64,000 nucleotides of DNA from Areca catechu (taxonomy: Eukaryota; Streptophyta; Magnoliopsida; Arecales; Arecaceae), in contig CM038053.1 in NCBI GenBank assembly GCA_021397845.1, forward strand, positions 87,853,157-87,917,156, in the 5' to 3' direction. The position numbers and the translations under genes are program-made. Below the pieces are notes generated by a model. It was given only the letters and a program-made list of their open reading frames with translations, ran no database searches and was not told the origin of the DNA. Shown in pieces: positions 20,793 through 33,343 of the stretch (position 1 is its first letter; every line of letters begins with the position of its first letter).

Positions 20793-22665
20793 ATGTCCAC
20801 CCGGAATGGAGTACCCCACCAACCTGGTCGAACCCAACCTGATTTAGAGGCCATGATTAGAACTCTGACCGAAAGTATGACCAAATTGAGTCAGAATATG
20901 ACTGATACAGTTGCCCAGTTTAATGATCGAGCCCAGGTACTTGAGGAGCCTAGGCACCGAAATTGGACCCCTGACTCAGAATTTGGTAGAGCCTAACCTC
21001 ACCCACACCCAGAGCCTAGGAGACCATTATACAGGGATCCTGAACCTAATCATTGGAGGTTTGATCGAAGAGCCTATGACCATGATCTTGCCCCTGAGTC
21101 TAGCCCTAGGTGCCTATACACATACTTGGTTGACTCGGAGTAGGGACCCGTTAGGAACACCGAACCTTATGCACCCACTTTTGATGGAAAACAAGAGACG
21201 TATATTAAATTGGAAGAACAAATGGATTGGTATTTTGAGTGCACTAACATATCGGAATTAGGACAAGTTAGGTTGGCCAAAACCAAGTTCACCAAACATG
21301 TTAGGTCGCATTGGTATGCTATTGAGCGTGAGTGTTATCAAAGAAAAGAGGAAATATATACTTGGAGATATATGAGAAGTAAGTTGAGAGTTAGGTACCT
21401 AGGTAGATGCTATGAGAAAAGGCTTTTAGACCAATGGTACCAATTGCGACAAGGTAATAGGCCTATGTCTAAATATATCGAGGACTTCCAGTGGTATGAC
21501 ATGAAATGCAATACCATTGAGACCGAAGCTCATATCACATATAGGTTTAGGGTTGGGTTACACCCAGACATTTATAGGAAGCTAAGCCTTGAAAAGATCA
21601 ATAAGTTAGACCGAGCTTACCAAGAAGCCCAAGACTATGAGTGATCTTTAAGATATAACCAATTAAGTACTTTGAACTTAAAGCCAACCTCTACCAACTT
21701 GAGACAAGTTCCGATTGATCCGACATCCGTAATGAACCATACTTTTTTTGTCAATTCCCACTTATGTCACCTCTTGACCAGAAGCATAACACTGAGAAGG
21801 AGTTAGGCATGGCCATCCCAAATTAGTTGACCCGACCAGTGCCGTACTTAAAGAGGAATCTAAGGAGAATAGATTAGAACCTTTCAGTGAGATTGAGGAA
21901 GAAATATATGAGCCTGACATAAGTTTGATAGATGAATATGAAGAAGAAGAATTTGAGGATATCTCTCCCGATAATTCAATTAACCAACTCCTACCTAATG
22001 GGGTTATTGAGGGAACCCCTGCCACTCAAGGAATTCAGGTGCTAACCCTAAGAGAAGACCGTTTTGAGGAAGTTCAGGAAGAGGAAATTACACCAAATGA
22101 AAGTTTAAGTGAGAATACCCCTAAACTCATTGAGGAATCCAAAGAAGACACCCCTGAGTCAAATCTGGTAGAGAAGTGTGAAGAAGGAATGGGTTCACAA
22201 GAATTGCCCATTGAGAAGGTCCAAGAACAAGAAAAAGACAGTATCTTAGAGGACTTTTTAGATAAACATTCCAAAGACCTTCCTGATAACCTTCCACCTT
22301 CTAGGAGCACCCAACCTATCCTAGAACTAGCACTTGTAGACCTTCCTAGAGCAAATCATGAGGTTTGGATGAGTGCACCTATAGAACAATGTCCTCATTT
22401 TAAGGTCGTCCTGAATAACCAAAGTTTGTCTCTTATTTCCGATAAGCCACCTCAAAACTCTGATTCTTATTTCCTACCCTTCCCTGAATCTTCTCATGTT
22501 TCTAGAGCTATGGGATTACACTTTACTGAGATCTCTAGGTTGCAAGACTCCTTAGAACCTATTAGGTTTGCCACCTACTTCTGGAAGACCTTATGGCACC
22601 TACTAGGCATCCATAATACGTTTTCATGCTCTACATGCCCTCCTCCGACCCAAGGTCAAACCTAG
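20793..22665 (+). pseudogene. A1 first interior: gag with acidic region fused to pol linker and integrase scrap
   Basis: ATG 20793 (MSTRNGVPHQ) opens a gag N-terminus with a helical stretch (AMIRTLTESMTKLSQNM); a TAA follows at 20994. The capsid core resumes in the same frame at 21210 (DWYFECTNISELG, YTWRYMRSKLRVRYLG, QWYQLRQGNRPMSKYIEDF, HPDIYRKL) and stops at 21642, where TGG became TGA. A shifted frame from 21925 codes an acidic region (DEYEEEEFEDISPDN), then DLPDNLPPSRS, which matches the linker before RT in F1 (DLPDQLPPLRD), and ends with the integrase scrap FWKTLWHLLGIH. All pol between those two points is deleted. Confidence 0.8.
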
Positions 22666-22829
22666 AGAGCCTTAGTTTGTTAGGTTTAGACCTAGGGTTC
22701 CTTTGGAATAAAGTTCATTCTTTAGGAATGCGTCGTCAGTCTAGTTTAGTTTTTCTTGACCCTTTACTAGGCTTTGGCTCAGATTTTGGTTTGATTGAGA
22801 GCACCAGGAATTGGGATTTGTATTTTGTC

Positions 22830-23583
22830 CAGGGCTAAAATTGCATTCAATGATTCGATCAATAGGTCTATAGGCTAGAGTCCTTTTGAAATTGTTCATG
22901 GATACAAGCCTCACACACCACTTGATCTGATTTCACTATTAGCCCACACACACAAGTCTCTTGATGCACTTGCATAGCATGTAAAGGACTTGCATAAAGA
23001 AATTCATGCCAAAATAACTTTAAGTAATGAAACTTATAAGAAGTTGGCAGATTCTCAAAGACGAGTCAAAACTTTTGTTGAGAGAGACTATGTAATGATT
23101 AGGTTAAGGCCTGAGCAGTTTTTTCCTGGAACCGTTAGAAAGTTACATGCTAAAGGAGTTGGACCATTTAGAGTAGTGAAGAGAGTAGGATCCAATGCCT
23201 ATGTGCTCGAGTTGCCTCCAGAACTAGGCAATAGCTCTACTTTCAACATTACAAACTTAGTAGAGTATAGGGAGCCAGCTGTGATTCCTAGTAAGCCTTT
23301 GAAACCTAATCCTATTATTGAGAGTGATCCCGACCCTGTGTGTCCACCAACAAACTGGCCTGTGAGTAAAGAGCAGATTGAAAAGATCCTAGATGATCAG
23401 GATATCTCTACTCGTAATCGAGGATACCAAAGATACCTGGTCCGCTGGCAAGGAAGGCCAGATTCTGATGACTCTTGGTCTCCCGAGAAGAATTACAAGA
23501 ATTGGACCCAGACCTCTTGGAGAGATACCAGAGCCAGCTTGATCCATACTCGATATGGTCGAGTTCCTCCCACCCCGGAGAGT
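22830..23583 (+). pseudogene. A1 first interior: integrase C-terminus and chromodomain-like tail
   Basis: The open stretch 22990-23586 codes the integrase C-terminal region: LHKEIHAKITLSNETYKKL, DYVMIRLRPEQF, a GPF/Y module (GVGPFRVVKRVGSNAYVLEL) and FNITNLVEYREP. The chromodomain-like segment IEKILDDQDISTRN, YLVRWQGRP, DDSW follows. A frameshift after DDSW leads to the terminal WRDTRASL. Upstream of 22990 the frame has several stops. The motif CTCGAT-ATG-GTCGAG with CCTCCCACCCCGGAGAG closes it at 23548-23583. Confidence 0.83.
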
Positions 23584-25353
23584 TAGTGCGGGCACCAGAC
23601 TCAGAAGAAGACTTCAGGGCTCCATCTAGATTTCCGATTGACCTTGCCCGAAGAACTAGGGTTTTCTAGTTTTGTAATAAGGGTTGACTTGGTCAACTCA
23701 ATTTTAGTCTTGAGTCTATATTTCCCTGCAATTTAAATTTTGTTGAGTCATGTTGACTCAGTACAAGTCATAGTAGTGGTCTAGGTCTTCTCCAGGTTGG
23801 TGCCACTTTTTTTTTAGTCAAGTCAAGGTCCAGGGTGCCACATTTTTTATCCCAGGCCCAAGCAAGTGGCCGCCACACTCCCAGCCACACGCCAGAGTCC
23901 AGGAGGCACCACATCTCCATCCAGTGTCTTTGGTCCCTACACCACAAGAAGTAAGTTCCTTTTTTTCTTGCACCACTTGGAAGAGAAATCCATCAAGATA
24001 CCTCAATCCAAGGAGGAGCCAATTTCTTTCCAGATAAACCGAAGCCAGGATGGCAAGAATTTTTCTTGAAGAGAGGATCAAGGAGGTGCCCCACAATGTT
24101 CCATAAAAATCAAAGTTATAAAAGGGAAGAGAGCATGTCTTGGGGAGGAATTCAAGGAGGTTCCCAAAAGTTTCCAAAAGTGCCAAAGCCATGAAAGGAA
24201 GAAGCCTAAACTTGTGGAACAAGACTAGGAGGTGTCCAAATGAGCCAAACCATGAAGGAAAAATCCTTGATTCATGGAGAGATACTAGGAGACACCCGCA
24301 TAACCTGCCATTTGGAGCTGATTTTCAAGTTTTCTTGGAGTTTTTGGGCTGCCCACTCATGGAAGGAGTCTTGGGAAGAGAATTTGATGCCTAAAGTGTG
24401 GGTTAGTCCTATTAGTCCCATATGGAAAATGTATAAAATTTTATTTCTTTGTAATGTCTATATATTCAACTCTATGTAACTCTTGAATTTAATGATGAAT
24501 GAAATCAATTTCTTTGTGAGCAACTTTATGTTTCTCTCTTCCGCATTTGTGTTCAGGTGTTGAGCTCCGTGAGGGAGTAAATCCGGGTTCCCTAGGAACC
24601 TTGAGGAGGTGTGAGATCTCCAACCCCAAAACCCTACCAAAACCATAGGTTAGCCACTTCAATTCCAAACCCTAGCCGCCCATCATCTTCTTCAATCCAC
24701 CAATCATCCAAACCCTAATCTACCTTATCATCTCACGGCCCCTCTCTTCCAAGTAGAGGCCGACCACCAACATCCAGGTCCAGATCGACTACTTCGAATA
24801 CAGAGCAAATCCAAGAGGAAGTCAGATCAGCATCCAGGAGAATCAGGATTTCAGCAACATCAATTTTTTCAAGTTCTTCTTATCTGGTAAATCCTTTCTT
24901 TGAGTATCTGGTTCCTTAACTTGTTCTTCTTCTTTCCCTGATCCAGAGTTCAGGAGAAGCCAACTCTGCCAAAGGGTCAGTATTGGAGGATCCATTGCGA
25001 AGATATCCGAATCCGAGGATCCAACAATCTACTCGAGAGAGTCCTTCCACCAAATTCTGTGAAGATCACTACCTGGTACATAACCCTTCCCTTCTCTTTA
25101 TTTCTGTCCTGTTGAAAGTTCAGAGCGAAACCCTAGGTCAGGGAGTTTCTCAACCCCCAGCGATCTTTACTTCTGAACTACTCTGATAATCTAGTTTCTT
25201 TGAATTGTGCTTTCAATTATTATATAGTTTCTTTCAATTTAGTCTAACTTTCCTTTGAGTCAAAGCCGACTTCTAAAAATATATATATAAAAAAAATAAA
25301 TACATTAATTTTAATTTACTTCTGCATCGCATCATCTTTTTTGTTCTGCATCA
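23584..25353 (+). repeat. Middle LTR of A1
   Basis: 1770 bp, TAGTGCGGGCACC start and TGTTCTGCATCA end. It is preceded by the 3' hairpin/purine motif and followed by a PBS, so it serves as 3' LTR of the left unit and 5' LTR of the right unit. No TSD flanks it. Confidence 0.93.
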
Positions 25354-25357
25354 ATTT

Positions 25358-25369
25358 TGGTATCAGAGC
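25358..25369 (+). other. PBS of A1, second interior
   Basis: TGGTATCAGAGC, four bases after the middle LTR. Confidence 0.93.
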
Positions 25370-26258
25370 CCTGTCTAGGGTTTCTGACTTGCTTGCATGT
25401 TTTGAGTGTCTCTCTTTTTACTTTGTCTGCTCGAAGTAGACTCCCCAGGACGTCTGGTCCTAGGAACGAAGCGAGGTGCAAGCCTCCTCTTCCCATTCCA
25501 TGGGGTGTTCCTAGGGCGTGTAGGGGATCCGCTGGGTTACAACTTCGTAGCAGGAATTGTAAACGGGGGAAGCATTCTATTTTCATTCTGTAACTACCTT
25601 GTTGCAGGAATTGTTTCTCATTACAAGTAACTCCAAATTGCATGATTTTTATTTTTCTGGAACCAGCATAATTGAATATATTTTACATAATTTTACTGTA
25701 ATTTATTAGTTTCTGTGAAATTTCTGAGAGTTAAATTATAGCAATTATGTTTCTGTGTTTCTGCAATTCAATTTTTTTTGAGTGATCATCTCCTAATTCA
25801 TCTTAAGGGCAATCGAGCATCTAAGATAAAGGGAGGAGTTGATAACCTCTCCATAGCCCAAAACCACCACCCATTCATTCGATCCTAAGCCTAATTTTAA
25901 AATTTATTAGACTTAATTTACCCTAGTGGGCTAGGAACACAACTGGTCAGGTCCAGCCTAGGGTTTAGTCAGTTTGTCTGGTTAATCTATGTGTGCTTTG
26001 TACTCAGTGTCTAGAACGGTGATTCAGGGACTACATCCCGAAGGGCTTGTGTGCTGGTCCGCCTACCTGGCCAATCACTGATTGGTGTCTAGGATTGGCA
26101 ATTAAGGACCTAACACTCCCCTTACACCTGCCTGGCTGAGTCCCGAGTTACTACATGCTAGCTTGCCACTCTGATTAGGCATCTAGTTTGGGCTCTAGGT
26201 CTAGTTAGCCCGTAGTGATTTCAGTCGAGTCTCATTTGGTGTGCTTGCTTGCATCATC
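25370..26258 (+). other. A1 second leader with shared module at 26007-26136
   Basis: Non-coding. The module has an intact CCAATC-ACT-GATTGG hairpin and ends CCTGCCTGGC. Confidence 0.75.
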
Positions 26259-28100
26259 ATGTCCACCCGGAATGGAGTACCCTACCAACCTGGTCAAACC
26301 CAACCTGATTTAGAGGCCATGATTAGAACTCTTACCGAAAGTATGACCAAATTGAGTCAGGATATGACTGATACTATTGCCCAGTTTAATGACTGAGCCC
26401 AGGTACTTGAGGAGCCTAGGCACCGAAATTGGACCCCTGACTCAGAATTTCGTAGACCCCAACCTCACCCACACCCTGAGCCTAGGAGACCATTATACAG
26501 GGATCCTGAACCTAATCATTGGAGGTTTGATCTAAGAGCCTATGACCATGATCTTGCCCCTGAGTCTAGCCCTAGGAGCCTATACCCATATTTGGTTGAC
26601 TTGGAGAAGGGACCCGTTAGGAACACCGAACCTTATGCACACACTTTTGATGGAAGACAAGAGACATATATTAATTGGGAAGAACAAATGGATCGGTATT
26701 TTGAGTGCACTAACATATCAAAATTAGGACAAGTTAGGTTGGCCAAAACCAAGTTCACTAAACATGCTAGGTCTCATTGGTATGCTATTGAGCGTGAGTG
26801 TTATCAAAGAAAAGAGGAAATATATACTTGGAGATATATGAGAAGTAAGTTGAGAGTTAGGTACCTAGGTAGATCCTATGAGAAAAGACTTTTAAACCAA
26901 TGGTACCAATTGCGACAAGATAATAGGCCTGAGTCTAAATATATCGAGGACATCCAGTGGTACGACATGAAATGCAATACCATTGAGATCGAAGCTCAGA
27001 TCACATCGAGGTTTAGGGTTGGGTTACACCCAGTCATTTATAGGAAGCTATGCCTTGAAAAGACCAATAAGTTAGACCGAGCTTACCAAGAAGCCCAAGA
27101 CTATGAGTGGTCTTTAAGATATAACCAATCAAGTACTTTGGACTTAAAGCCAACCTCTACCAACTTGAGTGAAGTTCCGATTGATCCGACATCCATAGTG
27201 AACCAGACTTTTGTTTGTCAATTCCCACTTGTGTCACCTCTTGACCAGAAGGATAACACTGAGAAGGAGTTAGGCATGGCCATCCCAAAATTAGTTGACC
27301 CGACCAGTGCTGTACTTAAAGAGGAATCAAAGGATAATATATTAGAACCTTTCAGAAAGATTGAGGAAGAAATATATGAGCCTGACATAAGTTTGATAGA
27401 TGAATATGAAGAAGAAGAATTTGAGGATATCTCTCCCGATAATTCAATTAACCAACTCCTACCTAATGGGGTTATTGAGGGGACCCCTGCCACTCAAGGA
27501 ATTCAGGAGCTAACCCTAAGAGAAGACCCTTTTGAGGAAGTTCAGGAAGAGGAAATTACACCAAATGAAAGTTTAAGTGAGAATACCCCTGAACTCATTG
27601 AGGAATCCAAAGAAGACACCCCTGATCCAAATCTGGTAGAGAAGTGTGAAGAAGGAAGGGGTTCATAAGAATTGCCCATTGAGAAGGTCCAAGAACAAGA
27701 AAAAGACAGTAGCTTAGATGACTTTTTAGATAAACATTCCAAAGACCTTCTTGATAATCTTCCACCTTCTAGGAGCACCCAGCCTATCCTAGAACTTGCA
27801 CTTGTAGACCCTTTTAGAGCAAATCATGAGGTTTGGATGAGTGCACCTATAAAACAATGTCCTCATTTTAAGGTCATCCTGAATAACCAAAGTTTGTTTC
27901 TTGTTTCCGATAAGCCACCTCAAAACTCTGATTCTTATTTCCTACCCTTCCCTGAATCTTCTCATGTTTCTAGAGCTATGGGATTACACTTTACTGAGAT
28001 CTCTAGGTTGCAAGACTCCTTAGAACCTATTAGGTTTGCCACCTACTTCTGGAAGACCTTACTTCTGGAAGACCTTATGGCACCTACTAGGCATCCATAA
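26259..28100 (+). pseudogene. A1 second interior: best-preserved gag-linker ORF
   Basis: One frame runs from ATG 26259 to about 28060 with only two internal stops: TGA near 26395 and TAA near 27666, the latter where the sister copies have CAA. Between them 26592-27668 is an open stretch of 358 codons. It holds the capsid core (YINWEEQMDRYFECTN, YTWRYMRSKLRVRYLG, SRFRVGLHPVIYRKL) and an acidic region rich in EEE. The continuation codes DLLDNLPPSRS and FATYFWKTL, after which a 21-bp tandem duplication (ACCTTACTTCTGGAAG) disrupts the integrase scrap. No CCHC knuckle and no DSG protease are present. It would be a Gag-like protein only. Confidence 0.83.
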
Positions 28101-28299
28101 TAAGTTTTCATGCTCTACATGCCCTCCTCCGACCCAAGGTCAAACCTAGAGAGCCTTAGTTTGTTAGGTTTAGACCTAGGATTCCTTTGGAATAAAGTCC
28201 ATTCTTTAGGAATGCGTCATCAGTCTAGTTTAGTTTTCTTGACACTTTATTAGGCTTTGGCTTAGATTTTGGTTTGATTGAGAGCACCAGGAATTGGGA

Positions 28300-29068
28300 T
28301 TTGTATTTTGTCCAGGACTGAAATTGCATTCAATGTTTCGATCAATAGGTCTATAGGCTAGAGTCCCTTTGAAATTGTTCGTGGATACAAGCCTCACACA
28401 CCACTTGATCTGATTTCACTTTTAGTCCACACACACAAGTCTCTTGATGCACTTGCATAGCATGTAAAGGACTTGCATAAAGAAATTCATGCCAAAATAA
28501 CTTTAAGTAATGAAACTTATAAGAAGTTGGCTGATTTTCAAAGACGAGTCAAAACTTTTGTTGAGAAAGACTTTGTAATGATTAGGTTAAGGCCTGAGCG
28601 GTTTTTTCCTTGAACCGTTAGAAAGTTACATGCTAAAGGAGCTGGACCATTTAGAGTAGTGAAAAGAGTAGGATCCAATGCCTATGTGCTCGAGTTGCCT
28701 CCAGAACTATGCAATAGCTCTACTTTCAACATTATAGACTTAGTAGAGTATAGGGACCCAACTGTGATTCCTAGTAAGCCTTTGAACCCTAATCCTGTTA
28801 TTGAGAGTGATCCCGACCCTGTGTGTCCACCAAGAAACTAGTCTGTGAGGAAAGAGCATATTGAAAAGATCCTGGATGATCAGGTTATCTCTACTCGTAA
28901 TCAAGGATACCAAAGATACCTGGTCCGCTGGCAAGGAAGGCCAGATTCTGATGACTCTTAGATCTCCCGAGAAGAATTACAAGAATTGGACCCAGACCTC
29001 TTGGAGAGATACCAGAGCCAGCTTGATCCATACTCGACAGGGTTGAGTACCTCCCACCCCGGGAGAGT
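28300..29068 (+). pseudogene. A1 second interior: integrase C-terminus and chromodomain-like tail
   Basis: Same region as in the first interior but more decayed. LHKEIHAKITLSNETYKKL, the GPF/Y piece (VGSNAYVLELPPEL), DLVEYRDP and the chromodomain-like IEKILDDQVISTRN and YLVRWQGRP are recognisable across several stops. It ends with CTCGAC-AGG-GTTGAG and CCTCCCACCCCGGGAGAG at 29032-29068. Confidence 0.8.
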
Positions 29069-30839
29069 TAGTGCAGGAACTAGACTGAGAAGAAGACTTC
29101 AGGGCTCCATCTGGATCTCTGATTGACCTTGCTCGAAGAATTAGGGTTTTCTGGTTTTGTAATAAGGGTTGACTTGGTCAACTCAATTTTAGTCTTGAGT
29201 CTGTATTTCCCTGCAATTTAAATTTTATTGAGTCATGTTGACTCAGTACAAGTCCTAGTAGTGGTCTAGGTCTTCTCCAGGTTGGTGCCACATTTTTTTC
29301 AGTCAAGTCAAGGTCTAGGGTGCCACATTTTTTCTCTCAGGCCCAAGCAAGTGGGCGCCACACTCCCAGCCACACACCAGAGTCCAGGAGGTGCCACATC
29401 TCCATCCAGTGTCTTTGGTCCCTACACCACATGAAGTAAGTTCCTATTTTTTGCACCACTTGGGAGAGAAATCCATCAAGATACCTCAAACCAAGGAGGA
29501 GCCAATTTCTTTCCAGATAAACCCAAGCCAGGATGGCAAGAATTTTTCTTGAAGAGAGGATCAAGGAGGTGCCCCACAATGTTCCATAAAAATCCAAGTT
29601 ATAAAAGGGAAGAGAGCATGTCTTGGGGAGGAATTCAAGGAGGTTCCCAAAAGTTTCCAAAAGTGCCAAAGCCATGAAAGGAAGAAGCCTAAACTTGTGG
29701 AGCAAGACTAGGAGGTGTCCAAATGAGCCAAACCATGAAGGAAAAATCCTTGATTCATGGAGAGATACTAGTAGACACCCCCATAACCTGCCATTTGGAG
29801 CTGATTTTCAAGTTTTCTTGGACTTTTTGGGCTGCCCACTCATGGAAGGAGTCTTGGGAAGAGAATTTGATGCCTAAAGTGTGGGTTAGTCCTATTAGTC
29901 CCACATGGGAAATGTATAAAATTTTATTTCTTTGTTATGTCTATATATTCAACTCTATGTAACTCTTGAATTTAATGATGAATGAAATCAATTTCTTTGT
30001 GAGCAACTTTGTGTTTCTCTCTTCCGTACTTGTGTTCAGGTGTTGAGCTCCGTGAGGGAGTAAATCCGGGTTCCCTAGGAACCTTGAGGAGGTGTGAGAT
30101 CTCCAACCCCAAAACCCTACCAAAACCCTAGGTTAGCCACTTCAATTCCAAACCCTAGCCACCCATCATCTTCTTCATTCCACCAATCATCCAAACCCTA
30201 ATCTACCTCATCATCTCACGGCCCCTCTCTTCCAAGTAGAGGCCGACCACCAACATCAAGGTCCAGATCGGCTACTTCGAATACAGAGCAAATCTCAGAG
30301 GAAGTCAGATCAGCATCCAGGAGAATCAGGATTTCAGCAACATCAATTTTTTTCAAGTTCTTCTTATCTAGTAAATCCTTTCTTTGAGTATCTGGTTCCT
30401 TAACTTGTTCTTCTTCTTTCCCAGATCCTGAGTTCAGGAGAAGCCAACTCTACCAAAGGGCCAGTATTAGAGGATCCATTTCGAAGATATCCGAATCCGA
30501 GGATCCAATAATCTGCTCGAGAGAGTCCTTCCACCAAACTCTATGAAGATCACTGCCTGGTACATAACCCTTCCCTTCTCTTTATTTCTGTCCTGTTGAA
30601 AGTTCAGAGCGAAACCCTAGGTCTGGGAGTTTCTCAACCCCCAGCGATCCTTTACTTTTGAACTATTCTGATAATCTAGTTTCTTTGAATTGTGCTTTCA
30701 ATTATTATATAGTTTCTTTCAATTTAGTTTAACTTTCCTTTGAGTCAAAGCCGACTTCTGAAAATATATATATATAAATAAAAAAATACATTAATTTTAA
30801 TTTACTTCCGCATCGCATCATCTTTTTTGTTCTGCATCA
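29069..30839 (+). repeat. Third LTR of A1
   Basis: 1771 bp, TAGTGCAGGAAC start, TTGTTCTGCATCA end, followed by TSD AAGGC. Confidence 0.93.
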
Positions 30840-30844
30840 AAGGC

Positions 30845-30914
30845 TCTACCACAGCGAGAGTTTGATCGCCACCTCGAGTGTATGGGACTAAGATTAAAAG
30901 GCGATTGGCTTTAG
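30845..30914 (+). pseudogene. Copia pol C-terminal codons
   Basis: Immediately after A1 the copia frame resumes with LPQREFDRHLECMGLR and KGDW and stops at TAG 30912-30914. This is the usual copia Pol C-terminus and continues ADPFTKA at 18113. A purine-rich AAGTGGGAGAT (30918-30928) right before the LTR is the polypurine tract. Confidence 0.92.
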
Positions 30915-30928
30915 TGCAAGTGGGAGAT

Positions 30929-33343
30929 TGAAAGGGATATGCCCTACAAGCCAATTTATTTTGTATCTCCCAAACCATTGTAATTGACAATATTCTAATA
31001 AAGGCATTATTTTTCATCATACGTTGTGTTTATTATTATATGATGAACCCCATTGATTAGGGCTATGATTTTAGGGTTATGATGAGATCATACTAGTGAG
31101 ACCTAAAGTCTTAAAATCTTAATCTAAAATATTCCTTGTCAAAGGAACCTTGAGTAGGGGATCAGGATTTTTCCGGTAAGACTAGCACATCCTATATATA
31201 CTGAATAGGGTAATTGCTCTCACAGTTACTTGTGCATGACACTAATACTAGGATGAGGGTGGTCATTAGAGAATGAATTCACTGATATGATCCAACTTGA
31301 GAACATCTAATGGTGTCCTAGCTACATGTCAATAGAAGGTTCTCATAGTGGGAGTGGTACAAGTAATCCTTTGACCTGAGACTGCCATAAGTACCTTATG
31401 TACATGAACCCATGCTTTGGTTCAATTCTAATCATGACACTGAGTCATGCACAGGATTGATACTGGGAATGGTGAATTGGATATGAAGGTAAAGAGTAGG
31501 TCAACAAGGAAACGATCACTCTTAGTAAAAGGAGATTGCATCCAGCTAGTTATTAATCGGATGATGATTCGGGGAATCTTTGATCAAAGTAAAGATATTA
31601 GAGATGATTTCTAATATCAAGATAATTGAATCATCAATATAAGATTGAGCTAGAAACGAATATAATATTGGAGTTGACATATTTCCATATTCATAATTAT
31701 ATTCTGGGTGCAGGCTGATCGAAGGATTTAATTATGCGGTAACTTTCTACTGAAGGGTATTTTTGGTATTTCACCAGAATTTTCATATCTTCCGGGTAGA
31801 CATGATACATTGCTAGACATCAATCTTGTCTTGTGGGTTGATTAAATTGAGTGATCATTTATTAGGAAGAGTCCTAATTGATCATAATCTGGTAAGCCTG
31901 GTTTGACCTAAATAGATTAAAAAGAGTTCCAATCAAATTAGGTCAACTTGTATTCGAATCCACTGCTCACACACTTAAGAGAATTGATCAAGGGTTTAAT
32001 TTTGTAATTAAATTATTTTGCATGATGACACCCTAGAAGGTGTTGCAAATCCTAGCTTCTATTCGAATTAGATTCGAATTAGGGTTCCGGATTGGTTCAA
32101 TTTGGGTTTTAATTGGATCTAACCAGACCCTAATTGAGGTTATAACGATTATGGCTAACCCTATTGGCTAACCATGTATCTAGGCTAGCCCCCCACCCAC
32201 CCCTTAGCATTTTCATGCCAAAATGCCAAGAGTCCATGCGCTAATGGACTCTTGGCGCGCCATTTGGAAGAGTCCATGGTGCATGGATTCTTGGTGCGCT
32301 CCATAAAAAACTCCGGTGTTTTTATATGGGGCGGCTTCTCTTATCTCCTTTAGCACCTCAAATGTCCCCCCTTGGATTGGAATCCAAGGGTTGATGCTTT
32401 TTGAGAAAGGCAGGAAGCATTCGTTGCTTCCCGGTTGCGCGAAATAACATCTCCTCGGAGAATTAAAGTCGTGACTCCTTTCTTTTAAAAACATCGCGAC
32501 TTTTCATTTAAGAAAAGCCGTGGGATTTATCCGGAAGGTCGTGAGAAGGAAGGATGGGGCATGAGAAAATTAGAAAGGGCGTGAGAAGTTTTTCACGAAG
32601 AGTTGAGTCGGCGACTCTCTGAAATCTATTTAAGGGGTCAGAAAAAATCAGAACCGGGTAATCTGAAATTTTTCCTTCTGCCTCTCCAAAAGACTCTTTC
32701 TCTCTTTTCTTGTTCTTGCACTATTTCCTTTATAGAGTACACCTCTATCGAAACTCTGCTACTGAACAAGAACAAGAGAGAAAGTCTCCGACGGTAAAGG
32801 AAAGACGGAGTTCTGATTTTTATTCTTTCTTTCTTACATTAAGACATTCTTGTCTTAGTTTCTCCTCCAATTTAAGACAAGCCTAAATCCCCTTAGGATA
32901 AGGTCTTATCTTCAAGACAAGAGTGTCTTAGAGGGTCAAGGTCTTAGTGGAAGGAGGAGAAGAGATAAAAGAAAGGAAGGCAACCTCTTGTGTGGAAGAA
33001 TTCCAGCCATAATCCGAAGAATTGAGTTCTAGGAAGAAGAACTCAATAGGAGGAACCATTGGACAAGAAGATAGTATTCTTGATCATTACTCTGTGTGGA
33101 TCACCATCGGAGGGCGGACACCTGGACGCCTGGTGAACTCAAATAGCCCGTTCATCTTCAAGATTAAATCTTCATCAATTTGGAATTAGCGGTTACAGGT
33201 TAGTACTCTAATTCTAGTTTGCATAAGAATGTTAGTCTTCATACATTTTAGTCTTATTAAGGAGTTCCTGGCTTAGGGTTTTGGTACATATTAATTTCAA
33301 TTTTTGAAATTACCGTTCCGCTGCGTTGCACCGGAACCCTACA
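30929..33343 (+). repeat. 3' LTR of the copia element
   Basis: 2415 bp, TGAAAGGGATATG start and GGAACCCTACA end; followed by TSD AAACC. It differs from the 5' copy by scattered substitutions and two small length changes, so the insertion is not recent. Confidence 0.92.

Larger units (their letters stand above)
18114..30839 (+). mobile_element. Element A1: tandem LTR-interior-LTR-interior-LTR non-autonomous chromovirus
   Basis: Three same-orientation LTRs (18114-19886, 23584-25353, 29069-30839) enclose two interiors of about 3.7 kb. The outermost ends carry a single TSD pair, AAGGC (18109-18113 and 30840-30844), within the copia C-terminal codons. Each of the first two LTRs is followed by a PBS and each of the last two is preceded by the hairpin/purine motif. 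There is no TSD at the middle LTR, so this is one composite insertion, not two. Each interior codes a gag core, an acidic region and an integrase-tail/chromodomain remnant, with no zinc knuckle, protease active site or RT. Confidence 0.93.
4583..33343 (+). mobile_element. Ty1/copia retrotransposon (Angela/Tork-like) hosting elements B and A1
   Basis: LTRs of 2456 bp (4583-7038) and 2415 bp (30929-33343) both begin TGAAAGGGATATG and end GGAACCCTACA. The TSD is AAACC (4578-4582 and 33344-33348), inside the RT-RNase H junction of element D. Domain order on the plus strand is PBS, leader, gag with CCHC knuckle, protease, integrase, RT, RNase H, which is the copia order. Element B interrupts the leader, and A1 interrupts the final codons of pol. 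The gag and RT style suggests the Angela/Tork group; the lineage call is from memory. Several stops and frameshifts make it inactive. Confidence 0.93.
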
